This document shows positions 23,258-34,124 of a stretch of 64,000 nucleotides of DNA, in pieces. Under the pieces are notes generated by a model that was not told the origin of the DNA, did no database searches, and saw only the letters and a list, made by a program, of their open reading frames with translations. The translations under genes and the position numbers were made by a program. Position 1 is the stretch's first letter, and the number at the start of each line of letters is the position of its first letter. The stretch comes from Parasponia andersonii. Taxonomy: Eukaryota > Streptophyta > Magnoliopsida > Rosales > Cannabaceae. The stretch lies in NCBI GenBank assembly GCA_002914805.1, contig JXTB01000397.1, positions 40,603-104,602 on the forward strand, given 5' to 3'.

Positions 23258-23617
23258 TTATTTCATGTAGAGATCGAAAATCTTACTTCCACATTGCATT
23301 CCTTTGGGAACGACTATACCACAATATCTAGCAACGTAGACTGCCTTCTCCACGCTGATTATTTTCTCAGCGTCTTTATTAACATGATCGCAAGCACATT
23401 TAACATCTATGGGTTTGATCACTGAGCAACATTCCTGGGACGGGTCTTGAGTCTTTGGATCGGATTTCAAAACAAATTTCAAGCATTGAAATACGAGGTT
23501 CGGAATACTTATCTGGCATGTTGATGCTGACACCCCGTTGTTGTTATCGAACATTAGGGTTCCAGTACTGGCCACAAAAATGGCCAGAGCTAAGCAACGA
23601 ACGCCAAAAATTGCCAT
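23258..23617 (-). CDS. Secreted lipid-transfer-like protein with eight-cysteine motif
   Basis: A 119-residue open frame with no intron. Residues 1-31 form a signal peptide (hydrophobic core LALAIFVAS, likely cleavage after VSA), so the product is probably secreted. The mature part has cysteines at 34, 45, 63, 64, 74, 76, 99 and 109. The pattern C-X10-C-X17-CC-X9-CXC-X22-C-X9-C is that of plant non-specific lipid transfer proteins and the related 2S albumin/inhibitor superfamily. The PSQECC wording recalls DIR1-like proteins. The family binds lipids in an all-helical, four-disulfide cavity. A TATA-like tract lies about 95 bp upstream. Whether it is expressed cannot be told; the isolated position between repeats is unusual but the frame is intact. 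Confidence 0.85.
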   Translation of the reverse strand: MAIFGVRCLALAIFVASTGTLMFDNNNGVSASTCQISIPNLVFQCLKFVLKSDPKTQDPSQECCSVIKPIDVKCACDHVNKDAEKIISVEKAVYVARYCGIVVPKGMQCGSKIFDLYMK

Positions 23618-23707
23618 GCTAATTATAAGCTTATTTTCTCTTTCAAGTCGCTTTCAGTTCTATTTTGCATTCCCTTCAAGGCTATGGTAAGTCGGTGATA
23701 GTCTTGG

Positions 23708-23720
23708 TATATATATATAG
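23708..23720 (-). promoter_or_regulatory. TATA-like tract upstream of lipid-transfer-like gene
   Basis: Minus-strand CTATATATATATA is about 95 bp before the ATG at 23617, a suitable distance for a plant core promoter with a short leader. TA runs are common here, so the call is tentative. Confidence 0.4.
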
Positions 23721-25004
23721 TTGTTAATTGTAGATAATTTTTTTTTATGTAACATCGTCATCTAATAATAATTTAATCATTATAATAAGATGTTACATTA
23801 TTAATATTATTTTTCTTTCTTATTTTTTATTATAAAAATATATATATGATAAGTTTTTAATAGTCAAATTGATATATAAATAAAAAAATACCTTCTCAAA
23901 TGGCAAGCATACGTATATATTATACGAGATGGAGGGTTCATTATTATTGATCTATAATAATATGAATTGGAGTCTTTCTGAGATATATTTGAGCAGACCA
24001 GTTTTGGTAATAAAGGAAATCTGAAAAATTTAATGAGAGTATCAAATCAAAAGAATAGAGCATTAATGAGCACAAGGAGAGGAAAATCTGGCATTCAATG
24101 TAAATCATGTAACCACATGGCAATTGACAAATCTGGGTATCAGGCTAAAAGGCTCGGCCAGCTAGAGGATAAAATATGAGAGATATACTCGGGAAATAAT
24201 ATATTGCAGACATAAATTATTTAGAAATAAGAAATGAAAGTGTTTGCTATCCTATTCCTAGACAGTATATCGAAAAAGAAATATTAAACAATACGACATA
24301 TTAGTTATTAGCTAGATATCTAATAGTACTGGCGCTAGAATACAATATTATTAACAGAAATAATATACATAATTACAATACATGCATCATGCTAGGGAAG
24401 CTTGAACCATTAACGTACGATACAAATCAAGTATTAATAAGTAGCCAAGGCTTCTGTAAAACATTTAAAGAACAAAAATAATAATGCTTTTAAAAGATTG
24501 GTTTGTTAATTGAAGGGAAATATTGAGGAGTACGGCAAAACCAAGGGAAATTTTGAGAAATCAGAACCTTCTTAGTTTTTCAATTTTTCTAATAAAACCA
24601 ACAGTGTGAGTCATCCGGGTGACTTTTGTGGCCCTCGGTAGTCATCTGATTATTAGTACTATGCCACCTCGTCAACCGGTGGTTGGTGACTATATCATAT
24701 ATCTAATATGAATTACTCACTTGGTGACTTAAAAAATAAAAAAATAGTTTTGGAATTTTCAATTATATATGTTAATCTCCTTATTATAAGTGATCATGTG
24801 CTATTTCAAGCATACAACCATATATAATTATTATTAGTCCAAAATTGGTTGGACGCCTTCTAATGAATCACTATCAAGGACATATAGCGTCTCACTCCTG
24901 CCGTGTCATTTTCAAATTCAAGTTCAAACTTGGGACTTACACTTCTTCCATTAGAATCTGTATTTACTTGCATTAAATGACTATATTTGTCTCTACCAAA
25001 GGGA
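23721..25004. other. AT-rich intergenic DNA, likely including the gene promoter region
   Basis: No coding signal. Around 24605-24730 there are several GTGACT/AGTCAT-type short repeats. Nothing else stands out. Confidence 0.5.
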
Positions 25005-25440
25005 TAAAAGTCTTGTTTTAGTCCTTAAACATTAAATTGTGTCATATTGGTCTTTAAATTATTAAAATATTTCATTTTAGTCTTTTTTTTTACTATATAT
25101 TTGTCGGATTCTTAACAAAATATGCACATGAGTTATATTCTCATTCTTTATTAGTGATTTTAACAAAATATCATATTTTGAACAATTTTACATTATATTC
25201 TTGTTTAATGAATAACTAATTTTTATTCAACTAATTACTTTTAAAGTGATTCAATTCATATTGTAATTTTTTCATAGTGCTAGATTATGCTTTTAATTTG
25301 GAATGATGTACACAAGAATAGTAAAGGTATCTTGTATACTCATTCTATTAAGAAATATAAAACAAAATATATAATTTTTTTAATAGTTTAAGAACCAAAA
25401 TAATGCAATTTAAGATTTAAGGGATAAAGCGACATTTTTC
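25005..25440. mobile_element. MITE candidate with about 60-bp inverted termini
   Basis: The start (TTGTTTTAGTCCTTAAACAT, then TTGGTCTTTAAATTATTAAAA) is the imperfect reverse complement of the end at 25377-25440 (AATAGTTTAAGAACC, AAGATTTAAGGGATAAAGC). The interior has no ORF. Length and structure fit a non-autonomous DNA transposon; the superfamily is undetermined. Confidence 0.6.
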
Positions 25441-25619
25441 TCATAACTTAGAAATCAACATAGTTATTTAACCTATTTATAGTTATTTAACCTATTTACT
25501 TTGGTATAGCTTTATTCCCATCTCAATTAATCAGTATACTTTATTTAACGCATGTAATCTAAATAAATAAAAGTTATTTCAAAACGTGGACCACATCATT
25601 AGAACACATAGAATGACAT

Positions 25620-25643
25620 ATAATATATATATATATATATATA
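25620..25643. repeat. (TA)n microsatellite
   Basis: A run of TA dinucleotides of about 24 bp in AT-rich intergenic DNA. Confidence 0.85.
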
Positions 25644-25924
25644 AAGTTAGAGATCTCGGTATTTTAATCTAGCTACTAATGCAATGAGTTGTTACCATTC
25701 AATCGAGAAGCATTATTAATTAATTAATTTGCATAAATCTTAGTTCAATAATTAAATGTGATAACACATATCAAAAGCACATAAGATAATTAAATTAAAA
25801 ATTTGGATAATAGTAGGAATCTCATTGAACATTTTTTTTAAAAAAAATGGGATTTAACTAATGTCCTACACTTATTACAAATTAAAAAGAAAAACTACTA
25901 CTACCCATTCTCCACTCCACTCTA

Positions 25925-26035
25925 TTAGGAATAATAGGTTTTACGCGTACCCCTAGTATGATTCAAATTTAGGACCGAAATCCTAAGTAGTAAGTGCTCT
26001 TACTATTTGAGTCAACCCACTTCGTCGGGGATCTC
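25925..26035 (-). mobile_element. tRNA-derived SINE candidate
   Basis: On the minus strand GTGGGTTGACTCAAATAGTAAG resembles a pol III A box, followed about 40 nt later by CCTAAATTTGAATCATAC, a decayed B box (GGTTCGAATC type). This spacing is typical of tRNA-related SINE heads. No target duplication was identified. Confidence 0.4.
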
Positions 26036-26254
26036 ATTGAATATATCACATATGTTTGAAAGCTTTATTTATTCTTTTGAGTGTGGGGAATATTATTTTG
26101 CTCCTTTTCTAACCAATCTCAAGTTGCACCAAGCATGAGATCACTTAAATTTTATGTCCTCATCTTATTATTTATCCTAAACATGCTCTTGTTTCTAACC
26201 AATATTAGTCCTCGTTTAGCTTCTATATATAATCAGTATTAGTCATCAGTATTA

Positions 26255-26567
26255 GTCCTCGTTTACTAATTTGTAACGAGAATAAGTGAAAAGAGAATAG
26301 ATGAAAGACATAAACAAATGAAGGAAAGGCTATTTTAATTAATTAAACATAAAAGAAAATCCTAACCTTTCCATCATTTGGAAAGGTTAAGAATTTCTTT
26401 TATGTTTAATTAATTAAAATATAAATATATAAAAGGAAAAGTTGTTGGAAAGATTAGGATTTTCTTTTATGTTTAATTAATTAAAATATAAATATATAAA
26501 AGGAAAAAACTTTCCCTTTCAAGCTCATTTCTTTTTCTCTTTATTATGAATTAGTAAACATGCTCTC
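26255..26567. mobile_element. MITE with GCATGTTTACTAATYCATAAT-type termini
   Basis: The left end GTCCTCGTTTACTAATTTG is matched in inverted orientation at the right end, 26544-26567 (ATGAATTAGTAAACATGCTC). A second element with the same termini is at 59176-59431, so this is a family. The interior contains the hairpin described separately. Size (about 313 bp) fits a Tourist-like or similar MITE. Confidence 0.6.
26332..26487. repeat. 42-bp hairpin plus a third direct copy
   Basis: Arm 26332-26373 is reverse-complementary to 26379-26420 with two mismatches and a 5-nt loop. The right arm plus its tail is duplicated directly 67 bp downstream (26446-26487). The transcript would fold into a long stem. 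Confidence 0.85.
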
Positions 26568-26740
26568 GGAGCAGCTGTGTAATGCTAGAAATCAATAGCT
26601 TGTTCTTCTTAGTAACATCGTTCCATGATTTAGATCTACATGAATTACTCTTTCTAATACTCTTTTCATTTGCTCTTAATTTAGAGAAAGAACTACTTCA
26701 AAAAAGTAAAAATAAAAAGTATGTTAATATTGGCAAGAAT

Positions 26741-29059
26741 TGTCAAGACCAAAATTCTAAGGCCATGACTTTTAATAATTTTTAGTTGAAACAGTGATAA
26801 ACAATATTTTTCCAAAATTTTAGAAAATTGAGTACTAGATGTTTAAAATTATACTTCTCATAAATAAGTAAAATTCAAATTAAGGAAACCTTTCTTTAAT
26901 ATAGATTTCAAGAAAATACTCTACTCAAAGTTTAGGGGAATTCCAATTGATTAATTTAGAAATATTTTTAAATTCATAACATTTAGAGAAATGAGTCAAA
27001 TTAAAACTTTAGGTCCATTGTTCAGATAATCTACATAAAATCATTTGTATCTCTAAGTACTCAATTTAATAGTAATATCATCCTCATACATCACTTAGTA
27101 AATATACTACTATTGGCTAAATAAATTTGACTTAGAAAAAAAAATGATATAGAGTACGAACCAACCAATAAAGATGTGAGAAACGACACACATATGTCAA
27201 ACAACTTTGATAAGTCACCAAGATAATTTTCCTAAAATAAATCAACACCTGAAAGTGAGAATAAATAGGGGTGTGAGTAGTGAATGCTCAGTAGAGAATT
27301 GATTACAAGTTTTTATATATAAAAAAATATACTCACGTTGAAGGTCATGCATGGTTAGTATTCCATTCCAAACAGTTCACAAAACTCAAGTGAAAATCAT
27401 AGTCCAACGGTTCAAATAATCCAAACCATTATAAAACATCCATCAAAACCAGTATATATCTATTCAAGCCAACATATAACCATGTATGCAATCATGATGT
27501 CCGAGGTGTCCTAGTGGATCACTCGTAAGTCCGAGCCACTTAAAGAGGCATCGTAAGTCCGACAGCCGCGTAAGTATATGAGTACATACAAATGCTATAT
27601 GAATGACAGAATAAGGATATGCATCATTTCCACAAAATCTCAAAATAACTATACAGTATTCTTTAATCAAATCACTTTTAATCCTCAAAACTGAGTTCTC
27701 AAATCATTTTGGATTTTCTAAAAATTTCAGCATTATAACAGCTATTTTTTATCAAAATTCATAAATTTAATTTCCTACAGAAAATAATCCAAAACAATAT
27801 ATATGACACACCAACTAGTGTGGCGTGTCTCTAAGGTAGTTTATATCTCAAATCAGGTCAAAAATGGATATAAACACAATTTTTATAGATTATTTCACGA
27901 AATTCTATATTTATTGAAAATATGTAAAATTCATAAATTAAATTAATTTTAGAATCAAGTAATCGAATCCCTACCAGCTCGTGGCACACAAAACGGTGCA
28001 ATTCACGAGCTATTTTCTTGATTTTTGTGCCACTTCAAAAAATAATGATATTCTATATCAAAATTCATGTCCTAACCTCACTGAGTCCAAATTCGAAGTC
28101 AGAACTCAGTTTCGAGGTCCCTAGAATTAAATGGGCTCAAAAATCCAAAAATTATAAAAATAGCACTCTTAGAAAATAATTAGAAAAATGTCATTTTTTT
28201 CAATTCGAAAATTAACTCACTCTCAAACTCCGTTTCAATACTTCAAAACCATAAGTTTTCTTGCTTCAACCTCCTCTTTCACGTGGTATAATTTTCACAA
28301 GTAAAATATCTCAATTCTAAAATAATTACGAAAATACCACAAAAATTAAATATTATAAAATTGCTATAATGACGAGATTCTTATCGGAGCTGAGTTAGAG
28401 GTTGTGGATGGTCGGAAAAGATCGGCGACCTCGAGACGAGTCCAACGATACCAGAGTTGAGACAAATGGACATCGGATGGCGAAATGGCGGCCAAAAAAC
28501 CAATGCCGTGGCGAAACTTTCAAGTGGCTGGATTTCAGTCCTCCGGTGACGGAATGAGGCGGCAACGGCTGCCGCTGCTTCGTCGGCAGCTGGGCGAGGG
28601 TTCGGGGCAGCACGTCGGGCGATACGGTGGTCAGAGTAACTTCAGATGAACAGTACAATGGGGATAGAATTTCGAAAATAGCCAGGGACTTCATTAGGAA
28701 AAGAAAGAGAACTTGAGGGATTAATAGGCAATTTTTGAAAACTATAGATAGTGGGACACATGTCAGTCTCTGGTTTGACCAAATAACTTTTTGAAATTCT
28801 ACTTTAGCCACAAATTCAAAAGATTTTTTCACTTTAGTCCATTTCTTATTTATTTTTAAGTGCACAATTCTAATTTTTTTCTCCATTTTTGTCCCAACGT
28901 ACCTGGACCTTATATTGTCCAAATTCAACTCCAATAATTTAAAATCAAATATTTCAGATTTTTTTTAAAATTAAATTAAATCCGAAAATTAAAAAAATTA
29001 CCAAAATACCCTTTGCACCAAAATTACTTATTTAACCTTAAAAATTTTGGGATTTTACA
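26741..29059 (-). repeat. Solo LTR of the Tekay-like family, TSD AGAAT
   Basis: The left end TGTCAAGACCAAAATTC is a decayed form of the family start TGTCACGACCC; the right end is TTTTGGGATTTTACA. AGAAT flanks both sides (26736-26740 and 29060-29064). The interior aligns with the LTR at 18336-20428 (for example the CTCACTGAGTCCAAATTCG block near 28079) and has the GC-rich block at 28390-28640. No internal retrotransposon sequence remains, so it arose by LTR-LTR recombination. The donor-like site reads ATAAG instead of GTAAG. Confidence 0.88.
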
Positions 29060-29146
29060 AGAATACTCTAACATTTGACAATGTACATACTGTCCTTTCC
29101 CATTGAAGGAAAACAAATCTTTCACAAGAATTCCAATATTATCCCT

Positions 29147-29518
29147 GATTTGACTACTTTCTTCACGGAGAAGGATATTTAGTCATGCAATAAAATGAAG
29201 CTCTACTTCCCGAAAGCCACAACTCATGCCAATTTCTCACCTAATAAACAAAATGGAGTAAACAAAAACTGGAGATTGATCAGTGGTTTGCAACAAGCAG
29301 AACTATGTGTACGTTTTGTTTCGATGCCATGAAGTTTATGCTACGGGGGCTTATATGCTGACTTTAGAGGGAGTTGATGGGAAAAAACCGTTTGCCTCAC
29401 CGATGCCAATGCTTTAAGCGCTCAACGTTTCTTCTATGAGGTTCTTAAAGTGAAGCCTGGAGCTGTCTCTATCTGCCATTTTCTTCCCAGTGTTGATGTT
29501 TTTTGGATCCCAAATTAA
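29147..29518 (+). pseudogene. BURP-domain gene remnant, copy 1 (RD22-like)
   Basis: BURP proteins are plant cell-wall or apoplastic proteins defined by a C-terminal domain with four CH pairs. The reading begins LTTFFTEKD, then a stop, then KMKLYFPKATTHANFSP, matching the domain start. It jumps to VCNKQNYVYVLFRCHEVYAT, so roughly 100 residues are deleted. A frameshift in an A6 run near 29382 leads to VCLTDANALSAQRFFYEVLK, VKPGAVSICHFLP and the terminal WIPN with TAA at 29516. Two of the CH pairs have lost histidine (CN, CL). The upstream part of the gene is missing; the solo LTR ends 90 bp before. Clearly a pseudogene. Confidence 0.8.
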
Positions 29519-29841
29519 GAATTTTATGATATGGAACAATTCTTAGGGTGCCAGTAGTACGTATGGCTCGCTCAGTTATAAATAATAGGTATTAGAATTT
29601 CATTTATGGGCTCACATCTTTATTTGCGCGTGTGATGCTAAACAAAATAATGCAGGCTCTTGACAAATATTATAATGTACATGTATATATAGTAAAGTCC
29701 AAGAGCTCTTTAGTTTCTTGTGTTCAAGCTCAAGGTTGTGAATCGTTGGAAAGTAATGCTTGTACGTGTCTTCAAGTTATGTTTAGGTTTCGTGAAGCTA
29801 AGCGTAGATATTAATGCTTTGTTATCTTGAATAAGGTTTTN
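29519..29841 (+). other. Former 3' UTR of BURP copy 1
   Basis: Begins GAATTTTATGATATGG, and the first 80 bp resemble the DNA after BURP copy 2 near 38390-38460. It ends TTGAATAAGGTTTT before a single N and 30 A. A near-canonical AATAAG precedes the A tract. A 60-codon ORF at 29632 has no recognisable features. Confidence 0.45.

Positions 29842-29871
<30 letters not shown>
29842..29871 (+). repeat. A30 homopolymer next to a single N
   Basis: Thirty A follow the N at 29841. It could be a retroposed poly(A) tail or a contig end padded by a homopolymer. Confidence 0.8.
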
Positions 29872-29878
<7 letters not shown>

Positions 29879-30884
29879 TTGTATCTATGCTAGTTGTTTT
29901 TTAGTATTCTAAACTATTATAAACCATGAATATATTAATATAGTTTGTATGTACTTGCAAATGAAACTGTCCTTGTAATGATATAAAACGTGGTTAACTT
30001 AAAATTACCATTACAAATAAAAACTTGACTTTTAATGACAACTTTTTAGTCACAGTTTGGTAACAAAAAAAGATATTTAGTCACAGCAAAAAAATTTTTG
30101 TGACTGAAAAATAATATTTAGTTACAAATTATTACTAACGTACTTTTAATCATAATCTTTTATCTATAGTTATGAAATTATTTGTGACTAAAATTATATT
30201 TAGTCACAAATTATAACAAATTGCATCTTTTGTAACTAAAACTTTTAGTCACAAACTTTTTAATCACGACCTATTAATAATGATTATACTATTTTAGTCA
30301 CGAATTTTTAACTTTTAGTCACAAATTTTATTATAACTAAAAGTAAAATTTTTTGTAACATATAGAATGCCTCAAATATTCAGAGTTGCAGCATGTGGGT
30401 GGTCGTTATTAATAATGATTATACTATTTTAGTCACGAATTTTCAACTTTTAGTCACAAATTTTATTATAACTAAAAGTAAAAATTTTTGTAACATATAG
30501 AATGCCTCAAAAATTCAGAGTTGCAGCATGTGGGTGGTTGTTATTTTTTTTTAAAGAAAATTAAGTAGATGATCAATTTTTTAAGGGTTTATATTGATAT
30601 CTATTTTTTTAAAATTTTTGTCGTGGAATATGTTATATTTCTATTTTTATCATTAAGTAAGTTAGACATTTAGCTATAAACTACTAAGTTTTGGACAAAT
30701 AATGGTCAAAATAACTAGTTAGCCCTTAATTTCACACTAGGGTGTCTCAAGCTATTTTGGGCCCTAAGCAAAGTCCATAAAGGGCTTTTTCACAAAGAAA
30801 AAATCAAAATCGTAGCAAGATGGCTAAATTTTGGATTCAAGTATAAGAAATAAAAGTTTTTCATACACTACTAAAAAATAACAT
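29872..30884. repeat. TTTAGTCACAAA-type repeat region, likely DNA-transposon remnant
   Basis: From about 30040 to 30540, TTTAGTCACAAA and its reverse complement recur many times, as in subterminal regions of plant CACTA and similar elements. It includes a 135-bp tandem duplication. Between 30543 and 30884 nothing clear is seen. No transposase is present. Confidence 0.45.
30273..30542. repeat. 135-bp tandem duplication
   Basis: 30273-30407 and 30408-30542 are nearly identical direct copies, each ending GCATGTGGGTGG(T/TC)GTT, with only a few substitutions. Recent duplication is implied. Confidence 0.9.
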
Positions 30885-30978
30885 TTCACGAAATAACCGT
30901 TTGCCACAATGATGCTAGTGACTTAAGCGCTCAGAATTTATTTCCACGAGGTGCTTAGTGAAGCAGAGAAGTCTTTAT
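30885..30978 (+). pseudogene. BURP remnant, copy 2, upstream piece
   Basis: Reading ITVCHNDASDLSAQNLF matches the VCLTDANALSAQRFF part of copy 1 and retains the CH pair lost there. The next bases (GAGGTGCTTAGTGAAGC) align with GAGGTTCTTAAAGTGAAGC in copy 1. Homology stops at about 30977 where the Harbinger element begins and resumes at about 38359. Confidence 0.7.
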
Positions 30979-31604
30979 GGGGCTATTTGATATGAGGTAA
31001 TCTTTGGGTAGAAATAGGTATCCTAATATATCCCTATATTTGGTACTATTTTAACACCTAGTAAAGTAATTTCTAAAGGAATCATATTCTCTTCCTATGG
31101 GGTCATCCTCGAGACACCAAATCATGTGGATTTAATATCACCCCGATCTAAAACCTACTCTGAAAAAGATAAAAACTGAAAAAATACGATCTCAGTTAGT
31201 TCTCCTTCAACCGCACCCTTTCATCTCACCATCCCGGCCGGTCACCATCATTCATTGTCGCCGACCGCTCTTCATTGCCAGTTTTTCATCATTACCGCTT
31301 CGTTCATCACCTCCATAAGTCTAACAAACTTCTACTTCTTTTGTTTTGCTCATTTTAATAATAAAAATTCAATTTTTATGAAGAGAACTCCTTATATACG
31401 CTATTTCTGTTGGTTTTAGCTTCGGGGCTATGCTGAATTTAAGACATTTATTCTTAAGGACTGTAGTTGACCAGTGGAGATATAAATAGGGAGACTTGTG
31501 ATGATTGAGAATATCTATTATCTATGGTTGCAGTTCTAATTGTATGATTCTATAAAAGTACAGACATATTTTGTATCTTAAAGTTTGCATTTTCCAAAAG
31601 TTTT

Positions 31605-34124
31605 TGTAAAATCCTAAATTTTGTAAGGGTAATTAAGTAATTTTAATTCAAAAACATTTTGATAATTCTACATTTTTGAATTATTTGAAATTAAATTATT
31701 GGTATTGAACCTAGACAAAAGAAAGTTTAGGTATATTTGGGGCAAAAGTGAAAAAGAAATTACAAACCGGGGACAAAAGTGTAATTAAGGAGAGACTAAA
31801 GTGAAAGAATCTTTTTAAAATTTGTGGCCAAAGTGGAATTTTAGAAACTTTTTCGGTCAAACCAGATTGCGCCACATGTCTCACTGCTACAGTTTCTGAA
31901 AATTGCATATAAACCCCCCAACTCTTTCTTCTTCTTCACCGAGATCCTCTGCACAACCCTCCTCGGCTACTATTCATTCGCCGCATCTCCAACTGCCGCC
32001 GTGCCTAACACGCCTGCCCGCCGTGACTGGAAGACGCCGATGAAGCAATGCCTAGTACCACCGTCCCGTTTCTCCACCCCTCGTCGGAGAAAAAGCAATC
32101 CGAAGGTCGCGCCACCAGAATGGAAAATCGTACGCCGTTTCCTCCTCCGACATCCGATCAACTCACTGTCACCGCTGTTGATTCGTCTCAACTCCAGCTT
32201 TCATTTCTAATCACTCTCGGCCTCTAACTCGGCTCCGGTGAGTAGTTGACTACTGTAGCAATTTTATAATATTAAATTTTTGTAATATTTTCGTAATTAT
32301 TTCGGAATTGAGTTATTTATCCCGAAAAATTTTACCACGTGAAAGAGGAGTTTGAAATATGAAATCTCATGATTTTGAAGTGTTGAAATGGTAACCGAAA
32401 GATCGTTAATTATTGGAATAAAAATGTGGTATTTTTCTAATTATTTTCCAAATGTTGTATTTTTATAATTTTCATATTTTTGAGCCCATTTAATGCTCGC
32501 GGACCTCGAAATTGAGTTATGACTTCGAATTTGGACTCAGTGAGGTCGGTACATGAATTTTGATATAAAATACCATTATTTTCTGAAGTTACACGAAAAT
32601 CGAAAAAATAGCTCGTGAATTATATCATTTTGCGTGCCACGGTCAATTCCGTACCGGGACTCATTTTCGACGAAATTTATATATAACCCAACATTTTTGA
32701 GTGTTCTGAATTCAGTGGTGACCTCTGTTTCTCAATCTGAGACTCCGTTTGAAAAGTCAACTTTTCAAGTGAACGTGACGAGATTCGAGAATGATTGTCT
32801 GAACAACCAGGTGATCAATTGAAGATATTTTAAGATATTTTGAGCGTCGTTAGCTCAACATAACTACTATTTCGAGGCAGGGGATTCAATTTCCTTGTTT
32901 TCTATTATTTTCATTAAAATTGGAATTTATTCTGAAAAATGAAATTTTGTAATTTTATTAAATTGAATTAGTTGAACAGTTATTTTAATGAACTATGAAT
33001 TTGTGAAACATTGTGGACTACACTAGATATTTTTACATATGATTTTGTACAAGTTTTTATATTTGGGATTTGGTAAAACCATAGAAGCTCTACTTTTGGA
33101 TTTTTAAGTACAAAGTGGATTTTTAATTAAAAATCAGAGCATGTCTAGAATGTTAAACCACTGCATGATTGTTTGAGACTCTATATATTGCACATTTCAT
33201 ATGATCATGCATGAGAGTCGTCTTAGACATCACAGTGTTGTAATAGGCAGACTAGTACACCTGCCTTCGGTGAGAGCCAGTAAACCTGTGCAGGGTTTGT
33301 TTTCTGACTATTTCCATTCGGTAGGCATAGGCAATCGGTGTCCCTCCGGTTCGGTAGGATTAGACACATGGGTGTCCCTCTGATTTCTAGAGATAGATGT
33401 CAGGTAGGGAGCACTTAATACATGTAGTATAAGTTGCTCTAGTCGTGATGAGAGGATGAGAGCTCATGTGACGTGTTGATTTATATGGTGTGCATTATGC
33501 TTATTTTATTAAGACTTTTATATATTTTGACCTGGATATCTGATTTTGGTTTTAGCAAGATTTTCTGTAAATGGTTTAAATCCATAATATTTATAAAAAT
33601 ACTTTTCAGTACTACTAACCATATAGATGTTTTGAGAATTATGAAAAGACTTTCCCAAAAAAGGAAATTGGGTAATCTACTGGGTATTTTATGCTCACCC
33701 TCCATACTTTCTCTATAGGTGATGTCCAGTGTAATATTGATGATCAACAAGCGGAATAAGAAACTATCTTTTATTTGTGTGACTTGGTAATGCTAAGAGT
33801 GTGAAATTAAGACTTGTGTTTAAGTCTTGTTAAATAATAGATAATGCTAGCATTCAAATTAAGTGTATTACTTTGAATATGTCTGTAAACTATATATGTC
33901 ATACTAGCTTGATGTTGAAGTGTGAATGATGATGCTCAGTGAACTATTTGAAATTTAGTTTTTCTAATAATTTTTCAGTCATTATTTATTGGTGACTATG
34001 AACTGTGGGATAGGTTCACTAGTTGGAATTCCAAATACTTTTGTTAAAAAAAAAAAAAACTAAAGAATTTTCAATTCTAATGAAATTCCCCTTCTACCAC
34101 TACTCTGGAGTTTGGGTCATGACA
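31605..34124 (+). repeat. Solo LTR of the Tekay-like family inside the Harbinger element
   Basis: Starts TGTAAAATCCTAAATTTTG and ends GTTTGGGTCATGACA. Shares with gypsy-1's LTR the block near 33448 (GATGAGAGGATGAGAGCTC) and the GC-rich block (31930-32240). A textbook donor CCG/GTGAGT is at 32235-32242. The flanks GTTTT and ATTTC do not match well as a target duplication. Either the duplication has mutated or the LTR formed by recombination between different copies. Confidence 0.82.

Noticed and set aside
26582-26785. 67-codon ORF
   Set aside because: It runs across the solo-LTR boundary at 26741, so it cannot be an original gene.
28395-28934. 179-codon minus-strand ORF
   Set aside because: Lies inside the solo LTR (26741-29059); no recognisable domain and other family LTRs do not keep this frame.
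30867-30884. CACTACTAAAAAA as a CACTA transposon terminus
   Set aside because: It runs directly into BURP-like sequence, with no matching opposite terminus; probably chance.
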